The notes under the pieces were generated by a model. That model worked only from the letters and a program-made list of their open reading frames with translations, was not told the origin of the DNA and did no database searches. Below, piece after piece: positions 43,916 to 53,403 of a stretch of 64,000 nt of DNA. The position numbers were made by a program, and so were the translations under genes. The number at the start of each line of letters is the position of its first letter. Position 1 is the stretch's first letter. This DNA comes from Chloroflexota bacterium (GTDB taxonomy: Bacteria; Chloroflexota; Chloroflexia; Chloroflexales; Herpetosiphonaceae): the NCBI GenBank assembly GCA_020161265.1, contig JAIUOC010000006.1, positions 124,001 to 188,000 on the forward strand, given 5' to 3'.

Positions 43916-44289
43916 GTTTCGACCAACTGAGTTTTTAAACCAACCAAATTGCCTGCGCTATCCTTGCCCACAATATAGGCATCGATGTTAATCTCGCCCA
44001 CACGATAAACTTGGATGTCGGTTAATTCGGCCTTGAGCACTTCGACCAACTGCTGAAATTGGCTAACTGTAGCTTTTTCAGCCTCGCCATGCCAATCTTG
44101 CACGGTTGTGGCGTTGCCCAAGAATTGCTCAAGGCTAATGGTTTGGATGGGCTGGCCATTGGCGAGGGCTTCGGGGCTGAATGGGGTGGCAGCATCCCAA
44201 GCAAACGGCGTGAAGGGGGCATCGGTTTCGCTCATCATCAGCAAGCCATTGGCGGCGGCTGTAATTTTTTCTACGCTTGTTTCGGCCAC
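43912..44289 (-). CDS. Nuclease A inhibitor-like protein (NuiA family)
   Basis: A 125-residue protein matching NuiA, which in Nostoc binds and blocks the nuclease NucA. SETDAPFTPFAWD, LEQFLGN and ATTVQDWHGEAEKATV are the family's conserved stretches, followed by ELTDIQVYRVGEINIDAYIVG. I start at GTG 44289, with AAGGAG 5 bases before it; ATG 44352 (GGAG before it) would add a basic segment. No nuclease gene is near. It overlaps the convergent sigma-like gene by 4 bases. Confidence 0.85.
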   Translation of the reverse strand: MAETSVEKITAAANGLLMMSETDAPFTPFAWDAATPFSPEALANGQPIQTISLEQFLGNATTVQDWHGEAEKATVSQFQQLVEVLKAELTDIQVYRVGEINIDAYIVGKDSAGNLVGLKTQLVET

Positions 44290-44411
44290 AGAAACTCCTT
44301 GTTTACGTCGAATTGGGCTGATCCGCCCGCGACGTGGACGACGAAAGGGCATACACTGCTCCATCGACAATTGGCTGAATGGAGCTAGTATAGGGCATTT
44401 TTCGCACCAAC

Positions 44412-44442
44412 AAAAGCCCCCATCAAGCTACTGATGAGGGCT
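44412..44442 (-). terminator. Terminator of clpB
   Basis: On the minus strand, an 11-bp stem (one G-T pair) AGCCCTCATCA/TGATGGGGGCT with a 6-base loop, then TTTTG, about 15 bases past the clpB stop. Confidence 0.8.
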
Positions 44443-44456
44443 GCGATTGCTAGCAC

Positions 44457-47036
44457 TTAGTCGAAACTGAGTTTACCATTTTCAACATCAACATTGACGG
44501 TTGTGCCACCTGGGAATTTACCTTTGAGCACTTCCAAAGCCAATGGATTGAGTAATTCGCTCTGGATGGCGCGTTTGAGTGGCCGTGCGCCGAACACTGG
44601 GTCATAACCAACTTGAGCTAAGTGCTGACGAGCTGCTTCGTTCAACACCAATTTAAGTTTACGTTCGCTCAAGCGTTTGCTCAGCCGATCAACCTGAATA
44701 TCGACGATATGTTTGATTTCAGCTTGGGTCAAGGGCTTGAAGATAATCACATCATCAATCCGGTTAAGGAATTCAGGCCGTAGCTCGTCGTGCAGTTCTT
44801 CTAGCACGGCTTCGCGCATCGCTTCTTCATCATCAACCAAACTTTGAATCCGATTGCTGCCGATGTTCGAGGTCATAATCACCACGGTATTGGTGAAATC
44901 GACCAACCGACCTTGGCCATCGGTCAGGCGACCATCATCGAGCAATTGCAACAGCGTGTTGAACACATCGGGATGGGCTTTTTCAATTTCGTCGAACAGC
45001 ACCACGCTATAGGGGCGACGGCGCACGGCCTCAGTTAATTGGCCGCCTTCTTCGTAGCCAACGTAACCTGGAGGTGCGCCAATCAGCCGTGCCACGGCAT
45101 GACGCTCCATATATTCCGACATATCGATCCGCACCATCGCTGCTTCGTCATCGAACAGAAATTCAGCCAATGCCCGTGCCAACTCGGTTTTACCAACCCC
45201 AGTTGGCCCAAGGAATAAGAACGAGCCTAGTGGACGATTGGGATCTTGCAAGCCGGCCCGTGAACGTCGCACTGCATCGGAAACGGCTTTGACCGCTTCG
45301 TGTTGGCCGATCACGCGGGCATGCAAGCGTTCTTCCATCTTGACCAGTTTCTGCAATTCGCCTTCCAATAGCTTGGAAACCGGAATGCCCGTCCATTTGG
45401 CGACAACTTGAGCAATATCTTCTTCGGAGACTTCTTCGTTGAGCAACATGCCATGTTCTTGCATATCACGAACTTTGGCTTCGGCCTCGCCGAGCTGTTG
45501 CTCTAAGCTGTTGAGCGTGCCATATTGCAGCTCGGCAGCCCGGTTGTAATCATATTGGCGCTGGGCTTGCTCAATTTGCACCTTAGTTTGATCGATTTTT
45601 TCCTTTAGTTGAGCGATGGCATTGATTGCACCGCGCTCGCTGGAAAGTTTGGTATCAAGCACCGCTTGTTGTTCGCGCAAGTTGGCCAAATCACGTTCGA
45701 GCCGCTCTAAGCGCTCCTTGGATGCAGGATCTTTCTCGCGTTTCAAGGCTTCGCGCTCGATTTCCCATTGCATGCGTTTGCGCTTGATCTCATCAAGTTC
45801 AACCGGATCGCTGGTGATTTCCATGCGTAGTTTGGCAGCAGCTTCGTCGATCAAGTCAATCGCCTTGTCGGGCAAGAAGCGATCAGCGATATAACGATTG
45901 GATAAGGTTGCGGCGGCGACAATCGCTGCATCGGTAATTCGCACGTTATGATGGGTTTCGTAGCGTTCTTTCAAGCCGCGCAAAATCGAGATGGTATCTT
46001 CGACACTTGGTTCGCCGACCAAAACCGGTTGGAAACGGCGCTCCAATGCTGGGTCTTTTTCAATATATTTGCGATATTCATCAAGCGTGGTTGCCCCGAT
46101 GGTGTGCAGTTCACCGCGAGCCAAAGCGGGCTTGAGCATATTCGAGGCATCCATCGAGCCTTCGGCAGCGCCAGCCCCAACTACGGTATGTAACTCATCG
46201 ATAAACAAAATTACCCGACCATCAGCCGAGGTTACTTCGCTGAGCACAGCTTTGAGCCGTTCTTCAAACTCGCCGCGAAATTTTGCGCCTGCAACCAGCG
46301 CTCCCAAATCGAGTGCGATCAAACGTTTGTTACGCAGCGCTTCGGGCACATCGCCGCGCACAATCCGTGCTGCTAAGCCCTCGACGATCGCGGTTTTACC
46401 AACACCTGGCTCACCAATTAAGACTGGATTATTTTTGGTACGGCGTGAAAGCACCTGAATCGTGCGGCGAATTTCTTCATCGCGGCCAATGACTGGATCA
46501 AGCTTGCCGCGTTGGGCCAGCGTTGTTAAATCGCGGCCATATTTTTCGAGCGCTTGATATTTGCCCTCAGGATTTTGGTCGGTGACCCGTTGATTGCCAC
46601 GGATAGCAGTTAATGTTTTGAGAATCGCATCTTTGGTAATGCCAAACGAGGTCAGCAAGCGTTGCGATGGGCCTTTGGCGCGTTCGCTGGCCAAGCCAAG
46701 CAAGAGATGTTCGGTGGAAACATACTCATCGCCCATGCCTTTGGCTTCATTTTCAGCAGTTTGCGATACTTGATCTAAGCGTTGGCCAATGCCAGGCTGC
46801 ATTTGCGTGCCGCTAACTCGTGGCAAACGGCGAATTTCATCATTAACCGCAGCGACCAAGGCCTGCGGATCGCGATCCATTTTGGTGATAATTTGCGGAA
46901 CCACGCCATCAGTTTGTTCGAGCAAGGCCACAAGAACGTGTTCTGGTGTGATTTCGCTTTGGCCGTTGCGAGAAGCGATGCTTTGGGCATCAAAAATAGC
47001 TGCGCGTGATTTTTCGGTGTAAATATTCAAATTCAT
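44457..47036 (-). CDS. clpB: ATP-dependent disaggregase ClpB
   Basis: Hexameric Hsp100 that pulls apart protein aggregates with DnaK. N-domain, first ATPase (GEPGVGKTA near residue 203), a coiled-coil middle domain (residues about 410-530, with heptads and [13 protein letters not shown]), second ATPase (GPTGVGKTE near 605), and the small C-terminal domain. There is no P-element IGF/IGL loop, so it is not a ClpP partner. 859 residues. No CIRCE (HrcA) element was found upstream, so the mode of heat control is unclear. GGGAGG precedes ATG 47036. Confidence 0.96.
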   Translation of the reverse strand: MNLNIYTEKSRAAIFDAQSIASRNGQSEITPEHVLVALLEQTDGVVPQIITKMDRDPQALVAAVNDEIRRLPRVSGTQMQPGIGQRLDQVSQTAENEAKGMGDEYVSTEHLLLGLASERAKGPSQRLLTSFGITKDAILKTLTAIRGNQRVTDQNPEGKYQALEKYGRDLTTLAQRGKLDPVIGRDEEIRRTIQVLSRRTKNNPVLIGEPGVGKTAIVEGLAARIVRGDVPEALRNKRLIALDLGALVAGAKFRGEFEERLKAVLSEVTSADGRVILFIDELHTVVGAGAAEGSMDASNMLKPALARGELHTIGATTLDEYRKYIEKDPALERRFQPVLVGEPSVEDTISILRGLKERYETHHNVRITDAAIVAAATLSNRYIADRFLPDKAIDLIDEAAAKLRMEITSDPVELDEIKRKRMQWEIEREALKREKDPASKERLERLERDLANLREQQAVLDTKLSSERGAINAIAQLKEKIDQTKVQIEQAQRQYDYNRAAELQYGTLNSLEQQLGEAEAKVRDMQEHGMLLNEEVSEEDIAQVVAKWTGIPVSKLLEGELQKLVKMEERLHARVIGQHEAVKAVSDAVRRSRAGLQDPNRPLGSFLFLGPTGVGKTELARALAEFLFDDEAAMVRIDMSEYMERHAVARLIGAPPGYVGYEEGGQLTEAVRRRPYSVVLFDEIEKAHPDVFNTLLQLLDDGRLTDGQGRLVDFTNTVVIMTSNIGSNRIQSLVDDEEAMREAVLEELHDELRPEFLNRIDDVIIFKPLTQAEIKHIVDIQVDRLSKRLSERKLKLVLNEAARQHLAQVGYDPVFGARPLKRAIQSELLNPLALEVLKGKFPGGTTVNVDVENGKLSFD

Positions 47037-47281
47037 CTGTGCGAAACCTCCCTATTCAGTTGTCGTTGCAGTTAGCATAGCAGAGCCTTGTTAAAAACAT
47101 AGTAGGCCAATGTTAGAAGATTGTCTGAACATAATGATTTCAGCGAAATATCATCGGTGTTTGCTAATTTAGGCGCTATGCTAAAGCGGCGTTGATCGGC
47201 TTGACAAGTAGCGTAGAGCATAGCAACCATGGCAATTGGGATGATGCCCGTTTTCAGCCAGCATATGCTACAATTGAGCCT

Positions 47282-47797
47282 ATGAAAGCACGTATTCCTG
47301 CCATTTTAGAGCCTGATAGCATCGATGTGGTTAGCCATGGGCCAGCCCACACGGTGCGAATTGGTCAGCAGATCGGCGCAGCCTTAACCGCTGGCGATTT
47401 AGTGCTGTTGTTTGGGACGTTTGGCGTGGGCAAAACCCACCTCACCAAGGGCATTGCCAGCGCATTTGGTATCCCTGAAGCAGACGTTACCAGCCCAACT
47501 TTTGTTTTAGTCAATAACTATACTGCCGATAAAACCCATGGTCGTACCCGTATTCACCATATCGATTTGTATCGACTTGAGGGCAATGCCAAGGATTTCG
47601 ATTCGATTGGTTTGGAAGAATTGTGGGACGATAGCGCTATTTGTGTGATCGAATGGGCTGAACGGGTCGCCGATTCGTTGCCCAGTGAATATCTGGAAAT
47701 TCGGATCGATCACTTAGCCGAAACCAAACGGATGATGCGACTCAAGCCGCATGGCGAGCGCTATAAGCAATTGATCCAGCGCTTACGTGGTAAATAA
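47282..47797 (+). CDS. tsaE: tRNA threonylcarbamoyladenosine biosynthesis ATPase TsaE
   Basis: Works with TsaB and TsaD to form t6A37 in ANN-decoding tRNAs. Walker A FGTFGVGKTH near residue 45, the PTFVLVNNY segment, HHIDLYRL and CVIEWAERV are hallmark TsaE motifs; 171 residues. I start at ATG 47282; the longer frame from 47192 adds about 30 residues with no homology and lies in the gap upstream of divergent clpB. Followed by tsaB, as in many genomes. Confidence 0.93.
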   Translation: MKARIPAILEPDSIDVVSHGPAHTVRIGQQIGAALTAGDLVLLFGTFGVGKTHLTKGIASAFGIPEADVTSPTFVLVNNYTADKTHGRTRIHHIDLYRLEGNAKDFDSIGLEELWDDSAICVIEWAERVADSLPSEYLEIRIDHLAETKRMMRLKPHGERYKQLIQRLRGK

Positions 47798-47834
47798 TTG
47801 GGCCTTCTGCCTGTGTTGTTAGATTGAGATTGTT

Positions 47835-48506
47835 ATGTTACTTGCCTTTGATACTGCCACCGACACCGCTGGGGTTGCCGTGTACGATGCCGCTGGATTA
47901 CGCGCTGAAGCCAATTGGTTTGCTGGGCGCGGCCATTCCAGCCAATTGCTGCCAATGGCGCAGCAATTACTCAGCAACCTTGATTTGACCCCAGCTGAAT
48001 TAACTGGGGTTGCAGTTTCGGTTGGGCCTGGCTCGTGGAGCGGCATTCGAGTTGGCATGAGCAGTGCCAAAGGCCTAGCTTTGGCCCACGATTTGCCGTT
48101 GCTTGGCATTAGCAGCCTTGAAACCTTGGCCTATCCTCATCAGCGGATCGGGCGCAGCGTGGTTGCGGTGATCAAACTTGGCCGCGATCGTTATGCCATG
48201 GCTGAATATCGCTTACGCCGAGCTTGGACGCGAATCGGGGTTGAACGCAATGTTTCGCGCGAAGAATTGTTGGCGGCAATTCCTGAATTGGCTTTAGTTT
48301 GCGGTGATGTTGACCCTCGTTTAGCGTTATCAATTAACGAAGCGCGAGGGGCTGGGGTCGTGATTCCATCGCCAGCGGTTGGTTTGCGCCGCGCTGGTTT
48401 TTTGGCCGAGATCGCTTGGAATCGGCTGCAAGCGGGCGAACGCGACGATTTGACCAGCCTAGAACCTTCATATTTGGGGGCGGCGGTCAAGGAGCCAGCT
48501 AAGTGA
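47835..48506 (+). CDS. tsaB: tRNA threonylcarbamoyladenosine biosynthesis protein TsaB
   Basis: Non-catalytic ASKHA-fold partner that binds TsaD and TsaE. The N-terminal LLAFDTATDTAGVAV strand, GVAVSVGPGSWSGIRVGMSSAKGLA and GISSLETLA are clear; the ATP site is degenerate as usual for TsaB. 223 residues. Its stop overlaps the next start (GTGA), so the following kinase gene is cotranslated. Confidence 0.94.
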   Translation: MLLAFDTATDTAGVAVYDAAGLRAEANWFAGRGHSSQLLPMAQQLLSNLDLTPAELTGVAVSVGPGSWSGIRVGMSSAKGLALAHDLPLLGISSLETLAYPHQRIGRSVVAVIKLGRDRYAMAEYRLRRAWTRIGVERNVSREELLAAIPELALVCGDVDPRLALSINEARGAGVVIPSPAVGLRRAGFLAEIAWNRLQAGERDDLTSLEPSYLGAAVKEPAK

Positions 48507-49030
48507 AAGCGATTCGACGGGTTTTGATCTTTGGCTCTATGGGTTCGGGCAAAAGTACGCTGGCCAAGCGGCTTGGGGCAGTTTTGAATTTGCCAGTGAT
48601 TCATCTCGATAGCCATTTTTGGCGACCAAATTGGGTTGAGCCAGATCGCGAGACATGGCGAGCGCAACAACGCGAATTGGTGCAAGCGTCGGAATGGATT
48701 ATGGATGGCAATTATTCAGCAACGCTCGATGAACGTTGGCCTTATGCCGATACTATTATTTTTGTTGATCAGCCACGCTTATTGTGTTTATGGCGAGTAG
48801 TCAAACGCCGAGTTATGTATCATGGGCGTTCGCGGCCTGATTTAGCGCCAGATTGCCCTGAAAAACTTGATTCTGTTGCCTTTGACTTTGTTTGGAATTA
48901 CCCAAAGGCTCGACGACCAAAGGTGTTGAAACGCCTAGCTGAGGCTAAAGCGACTAAACTGGTTTTTCATCTACGCGGCGATGCGGCGATTGAACAATTC
49001 TTGGTTGATCTATCGCAGATTGCTGCTTAG
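48503..49030 (+). CDS. Adenylate-kinase-like P-loop kinase (topology-modulation type)
   Basis: A 175-residue small nucleotide kinase: Walker A GSMGSGKSTLA near residue 11, IHLDSHFWRPNW (DHFWxPxW typical of FlaR-like proteins), and a lid region RRVMYHGRSRPDL. Role unknown; often described as a DNA-topology modulation homologue without proof. GTG start overlaps the tsaB stop. Confidence 0.85.
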   Translation: MKAIRRVLIFGSMGSGKSTLAKRLGAVLNLPVIHLDSHFWRPNWVEPDRETWRAQQRELVQASEWIMDGNYSATLDERWPYADTIIFVDQPRLLCLWRVVKRRVMYHGRSRPDLAPDCPEKLDSVAFDFVWNYPKARRPKVLKRLAEAKATKLVFHLRGDAAIEQFLVDLSQIAA

Positions 49031-49057
49031 TCAACTCCTGCGCACGGAGGAATAGCG

Positions 49058-49786
49058 ATGAGTGCATTATCACGCTTTGAACAATTTATGGAAGGAATGG
49101 TTGAGGGCAATGTGGCACGCTTGTTCCGCAGCCCAATTCAGCCAGCCGAAATTGGCAAGCGCCTTGAGCGGGCCATGGAAAGCCAACAAACGATTAGTAT
49201 GGATCGGATTTTGGTGCCGAATGCCTATAAAGCGCACTTGCATCCCGATGATTATAAGGCGTTTGAGCCAGTTAAAACCAATTTGCAGCATGAGATGGCG
49301 CGTTATTTGGCTGAGCTAGCCCGTGAGCGTGGTTTTACCATGATCAACCATCCAAATGTGGAGTTGGTGGCTGATCCGGCGGTTAAGCAGCGCTCAATTA
49401 TGATCGATGGTCAAATCAGCGAAGCGCCAGCGCACTTGGGCGGCAATACCCAAATGATCGGGCCAAATGGTGCGGCAATGAATGGCCAACCAGCTACGCC
49501 AAAAGCCAACTTAATCTTGTATACTGACCAAGGCGAACACCGGATTCCAGTTAAAAAATCGGTGACCAATTTGGGTCGTGGCCTGAACAACGACTTGATT
49601 TTAGAAGATAGTCGGGTTTCGCGCGAGCATGCCCAACTGCGCTATCGGGCGCGACGTTTTTGGGTCAGCGATGTGCGTTCGACCAACGGAACCTTTGTTA
49701 ATGGTGATCCGGTGCAAGAACGGGAACTGCGCAACGGCGATATTGTGTCGCTCGGCGGCTTGGAATTGCGTTTTGAGGAGGCCTAA
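49058..49786 (+). CDS. DUF3662 plus FHA domain protein (FhaA-like)
   Basis: A 242-residue cytoplasmic protein with an N-terminal DUF3662 module (residues about 1-115) and a C-terminal FHA phosphothreonine-binding domain (GRGLNNDLILEDSRVSREHAQ, NGTFVNGDPV) after a linker. In actinobacteria the same layout (FhaA) joins Ser/Thr kinase signalling with peptidoglycan synthesis. No kinase gene is seen next to it here. GGAGG precedes ATG 49058. The next FHA gene starts on the base after the stop. Confidence 0.92.
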   Translation: MSALSRFEQFMEGMVEGNVARLFRSPIQPAEIGKRLERAMESQQTISMDRILVPNAYKAHLHPDDYKAFEPVKTNLQHEMARYLAELARERGFTMINHPNVELVADPAVKQRSIMIDGQISEAPAHLGGNTQMIGPNGAAMNGQPATPKANLILYTDQGEHRIPVKKSVTNLGRGLNNDLILEDSRVSREHAQLRYRARRFWVSDVRSTNGTFVNGDPVQERELRNGDIVSLGGLELRFEEA

Positions 49787-50263
49787 ATGGGTCAGAGCAT
49801 CACCAGTGCTACGCTTGATTTTGTAATCTTGCTCTTACGAATTAGCGTGATCTTTTTCTTGTACTTCTTTTTGTATCAGGTAGTGCGGGTTATTCGGCGC
49901 GAATTGCAGGTAGTTGGCACAGGAACTGGTGGTGCGGGCGTGCTGGCGGGAGCGGCGCAAAATTTATATGGCAAACTGATTGTCATGTCGAGTGGCGATA
50001 CTGGTTTGCAGCGTGGCTATGCCTTTGAGCTTGGCGCGGTCAATATGATTGGGCGGCGGCCAGATAGCGATGTGGCCCTGAACGACTCATTTTTATCCTC
50101 GGAGCATGCGCTATTGGAGTGGCGTGGTGATAGCTGGTGGCTCGAAGATCAGCGCTCAACCAACGGCACCTTTATTAATGATATTGAAGTCGCTGATCCA
50201 ACCCCAATTGTCTATGGCGACATCATTCGGATTGGGCGGATCGAGCTCAAACTTTCACGTTAA
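49787..50263 (+). CDS. Membrane-anchored FHA domain protein (FhaB-like)
   Basis: A 158-residue protein: one N-terminal membrane helix (residues about 10-33), a short linker, and an FHA domain with IGRRPDSDV, SSEHA and STNGTFIND. It starts at the very next base after the FhaA-like stop. Binds phosphothreonine at the membrane; together with the previous gene it resembles the actinobacterial FhaA/FhaB pair. Ends at a terminator. Confidence 0.92.
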   Translation: MGQSITSATLDFVILLLRISVIFFLYFFLYQVVRVIRRELQVVGTGTGGAGVLAGAAQNLYGKLIVMSSGDTGLQRGYAFELGAVNMIGRRPDSDVALNDSFLSSEHALLEWRGDSWWLEDQRSTNGTFINDIEVADPTPIVYGDIIRIGRIELKLSR

Positions 50264-50270
50264 CCCTGAT

Positions 50271-50311
50271 CAGCAGCATTGACAATAGCTTGATGCTGCT
50301 GCCCCTTTTTT
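50271..50311 (+). terminator. Terminator of the tsaE-to-FHA operon
   Basis: A perfect 9-bp stem CAGCAGCAT/ATGCTGCTG with a 13-base loop, then CCCC and TTTTTT. Confidence 0.85.
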
Positions 50312-50569
50312 AGCCTCTAAAACCCGCAGTTACAGCGTTTGGCATCACCTCAGATGAGAACTTGACATAATTTTATATTTTCAAAATAGCTGATTATAAA
50401 GGGCTAAAAACCACCTCTTGAGGGTTAAAAGTTATTTGTCAGTTTAATCTGCCTGTGATATACTTCGCAATGGCTGCACGGTGTTAGTGCAATTATGTAC
50501 AGCGAGTACTGGGGCTTACCCGTCTCGCTCTTTGTGTGTTTGTAACAGGCATCACTAGGAGACCGACCT
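50312..50569. other. Intergenic region before nuoA
   Basis: No gene is seen. It holds the nuo promoter and a leader of about 100 bases (from about 50471), within which GTACAGCGAGTAC (50498-50510) is a short GTAC...GTAC palindrome. Confidence 0.55.
50436..50464 (+). promoter_or_regulatory. Promoter of the nuo operon
   Basis: TTGTCA (50436-50441), 17-base spacer and TGA-TATACT (-10 at 50459-50464). It is the only good promoter I see upstream of nuoA. An upstream TTGACA (about 50363) is without a matching -10. Confidence 0.75.
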
Positions 50570-50926
50570 ATGCTTACAAACTATGCGTTTATCGGGATCT
50601 TCGCGCTTGCCGCGATCACCTTTCCGCTCTTGCCGCTGGTGCTGTCGGCCTTTTTACGGCCCAACCGACCCACACCAGTCAAGCTTTCGACCTACGAGTG
50701 TGGTTTGGAGGCGATTGGCGATATCTGGGTCCAATTCAAAGTTCAATACTACTTGTATGCTTTGGCCTTTGTGATTTTCGATATCGAAACGGTCTTTTTG
50801 TATCCATGGGCAGTGGCTTATGGGCAACTGGGCTTGTTTGCCCTCTTTGAAATGGTGGTCTTTTTAGCAATTCTGACCATCGGTTTGGTGTATGCCTGGA
50901 AAAAAGGCGCACTTGAGTGGATTTAA
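50570..50926 (+). CDS. nuoA: NADH-quinone oxidoreductase subunit A
   Basis: Three-helix membrane subunit near the quinone site. [12 protein letters not shown] is the signature loop. 118 residues. GGAGACCGACCT stands before ATG. First gene of the operon. Confidence 0.96.
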   Translation: MLTNYAFIGIFALAAITFPLLPLVLSAFLRPNRPTPVKLSTYECGLEAIGDIWVQFKVQYYLYALAFVIFDIETVFLYPWAVAYGQLGLFALFEMVVFLAILTIGLVYAWKKGALEWI

Positions 50927-51014
50927 GCGACGAATAGGGGAGTGACGGCGCGGAGGCGGCGCGGCTGCGCTGGGCCTTGGCCTAATTCAATTCACCATTT
51001 TGCCCGGAGGGCGT

Positions 51015-51767
51015 ATGTCTGATCTACAAACGCAAATGGATCTTGAGCAGCAGGGGGTGCTGTTTACGACCATCAATAAGCTGTACAACTGGGGTCGCCG
51101 CTCTTCGGTGTGGCCGATGCAGTTCGGGTTAGCTTGCTGCGCGATTGAGATGATTGCCGCAGCTGCTTCGCGTTATGATATTTCGCGCTTTGGCTCGGAA
51201 CTCTTTCGCGCCTCGCCCCGCCAAGCTGACGTGATGATCGTTGCTGGGACTGTGACCAAGAAAATGGTTCCACAGGTTGTTCGTTTGTTTAACCAAATGC
51301 CTGAGCCACGCTATGTAATTTCGATGGGAGCTTGTGCAACCTCTGGTGGCCCCTTCCGCGATGGTTACAATGTGGTGCGCGGCGTTGATTTATATGTTCC
51401 GGTTGATGTGTATATTCCAGGTTGCCCACCTCGCCCTGAAGCGTTGTTGCATGCCTTGATGACCTTGCAAGCGCAAATTGATGTGCAATCCTTGCAACAA
51501 GTGCGTTGGTATGGCGATGATGAAGGCGTGGTCAACGAGTTTCCAGTGCCAATTTTTGGCGCTGAAGGCTTGGAAGTGCCTGGAATTCCTGGGACGGCTG
51601 ACCCCGTGGGTGGCACGCCCAAAATGCCGCCATTTGTTAGCCCAGCCTTGGGTGGCAAAGGCGAACGCGATGCATCAACTAAAGCCTTGGAAGGCAATCA
51701 GCCCAAGCCAATGTTGCGGGCTGGCACGGTAACGATCGAGGAGGTAGCCCATGGCATTGCTGGCTAG
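51015..51767 (+). CDS. nuoB: NADH-quinone oxidoreductase subunit B with long C-terminal tail
   Basis: Carries the terminal [4Fe-4S] cluster N2: the paired Cys in LACCAIEM, one in GACATSGG, and one in [10 protein letters not shown] start at ATG 51015 (GGAGGG before it); the longer frame has no support. At 250 residues it is longer than usual by a Gly/Pro-rich tail (about residue 188 on, [14 protein letters not shown] and following). Overlaps nuoC by 17 bases. Confidence 0.95.
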   Translation: MSDLQTQMDLEQQGVLFTTINKLYNWGRRSSVWPMQFGLACCAIEMIAAAASRYDISRFGSELFRASPRQADVMIVAGTVTKKMVPQVVRLFNQMPEPRYVISMGACATSGGPFRDGYNVVRGVDLYVPVDVYIPGCPPRPEALLHALMTLQAQIDVQSLQQVRWYGDDEGVVNEFPVPIFGAEGLEVPGIPGTADPVGGTPKMPPFVSPALGGKGERDASTKALEGNQPKPMLRAGTVTIEEVAHGIAG

Positions 51768-52287
51768 AGGCGAACTGCGCTCGATCCTGCAAACCGAAAT
51801 GCCCAACGCCCTAGATACCCGTTGGGATACCCAAGCAACCGACCAACCCGAAGCTCATGGCGAAGGCCAAACCGTATTGCTCGATTTTGATGCAGTGGTT
51901 AAGGCTGAGGCACTTGTCGAAGTTGCCCACTTCATCCGTGATAAATTTGGCTACGATTTGCTTTCTAACATCACAGCGGTCGATTACCTCAAACAAGGGT
52001 TAATCGAAGTTGTCTATCAATTCTATAACGCTGCTGAGGGTGGCCCCGACCTACGGGTGCGGGTGCGGATTGGTCGTAGCCCAGAAGAGTGTATTGTTCC
52101 ATCGCTAACGCCCACCTGGCCTGGTGCCGATTTGCAAGAACGCGAAGCCTACGATATGTATGGCGTGGTGTTCCCTGGCCATCCAAATCTGGCACGGATC
52201 TATATGTGGGATGAGTTTAAGGGCTTTCCAATGCGGAAAGACTTCCCCAAGACGGGCGATAAATATACTCACGTCACGGGAGAATAG
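51751..52287 (+). CDS. nuoC: NADH-quinone oxidoreductase subunit C
   Basis: Soluble connecting-arm subunit. [24 protein letters not shown] and FPMRKDFP-type segments (split family motif) near the C-terminus are characteristic. 178 residues; separate from nuoD. GGAGGT before ATG 51751. N-terminus overlaps nuoB. Confidence 0.95.
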   Translation: MALLARGELRSILQTEMPNALDTRWDTQATDQPEAHGEGQTVLLDFDAVVKAEALVEVAHFIRDKFGYDLLSNITAVDYLKQGLIEVVYQFYNAAEGGPDLRVRVRIGRSPEECIVPSLTPTWPGADLQEREAYDMYGVVFPGHPNLARIYMWDEFKGFPMRKDFPKTGDKYTHVTGE

Positions 52288-52290
52288 TCA

Positions 52291-53403
52291 ATGCTAAAGA
52301 CTGAAGAACTGCAAATTAATATTGGTCCTCAGCACCCTTCGACTCACGGTGTGTTTCGGATGTTGGTGACTGTCGATGGCGAAACCTTGGTTGACCTTAA
52401 ACCAGTGTTTGGCTATTTGCATCGTAATCACGAGCAGCTTGGTGAAGTCAATACCTATTTGCAAAATATGCCCTTCACCGACCGCCTCGATTACTTTAAT
52501 TCGATGGTCAACAATCATGCCTATGCCCGGGCTGTCGAGACGCTTGCCGGCGTTGAAGTGCCTGAACGTGCCCAATACATTCGTGTGATTATGGATGAGC
52601 TTTCGCGAATTTTGAACCACGCTACCGCAATGGGCTTTATGCTCGGCGACATGGGCGCGTGGCAAACGGCATTGCTCTGGGGTATGCGCGAACGGGAAAA
52701 AATTCTCGACATGTTTGAGTATGTGTCGGGTGCTCGTATGATGTGTAACTACTGCCGCTTTGGTGGGGTGGTACGCGATATCGACGATTGGTTCATCACC
52801 GAATTGAAGAAGTTGATGCAGGGTTTACCGCACTACTTCGACGATTTTGAAGGCTTGTTGCTCAACAGTGAAATTCTTTTGGCTCGTGCCCGTAATATCG
52901 GCGTGTTGCCCAAAGAGTTGGCGCTGGCCTATAGCGTGACTGGCCCAGTGCTGCGTGGTTCGGGCGTTGCTTATGATATTCGCAAAGCCGAACCCTACGC
53001 CGTTTATGATCGCTTCAAATTTAAAGTACCAGTTGGTACAGTTGGCGATGTGTACGACCGCTTCTTGGTACGGATCGCCGAAATGCGCGAATCGTACAAA
53101 ATTTTGGAGCAAGCGCTCGAACAATTGCCCGACGCAACTGGTGGCTTTATCAACCCCAAAGTCAAGCAACAAAGCCTCAAAGCTCCTGCTGGCGAAGCCT
53201 ATGCGCGGGTTGAATCGCCCAAAGGCGAACTTGGTTTCTACCTTGTGAGCGATGGCTCAGGTAGCGCGTATCGCTATAAAGTACGTGCTCCATCGTTTAT
53301 CAACCTTTCATCGCTGGCTGATATGTGCAAAGGCTACTCGATTGCCGACGTTGTGGTTATCTTGGGTAGTATCGATATCGTGATGGGCGAGGTAGACCGA
53401 TGA
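52291..53403 (+). CDS. nuoD: NADH-quinone oxidoreductase subunit D
   Basis: 49-kDa subunit that forms the quinone pocket with Nuo[16 protein letters not shown] (quinone-site His), [15 protein letters not shown] and the C-terminal [11 protein letters not shown] are characteristic. 370 residues. Stop overlaps the next start (ATGA). Confidence 0.97.
   Translation: MLKTEELQINIGPQHPSTHGVFRMLVTVDGETLVDLKPVFGYLHRNHEQLGEVNTYLQNMPFTDRLDYFNSMVNNHAYARAVETLAGVEVPERAQYIRVIMDELSRILNHATAMGFMLGDMGAWQTALLWGMREREKILDMFEYVSGARMMCNYCRFGGVVRDIDDWFITELKKLMQGLPHYFDDFEGLLLNSEILLARARNIGVLPKELALAYSVTGPVLRGSGVAYDIRKAEPYAVYDRFKFKVPVGTVGDVYDRFLVRIAEMRESYKILEQALEQLPDATGGFINPKVKQQSLKAPAGEAYARVESPKGELGFYLVSDGSGSAYRYKVRAPSFINLSSLADMCKGYSIADVVVILGSIDIVMGEVDR

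Noticed and set aside
47037-47191. CIRCE element before clpB
   Set aside because: No TTAGCACTC-N9-GAGTGCTAA or near copy found by eye in the gap.
50363-50390. Second nuo promoter from TTGACA at about 50363
   Set aside because: At 17 bases spacing it meets AATAGC, a poor -10; the TTGTCA/TATACT pair at 50436-50464 fits better.
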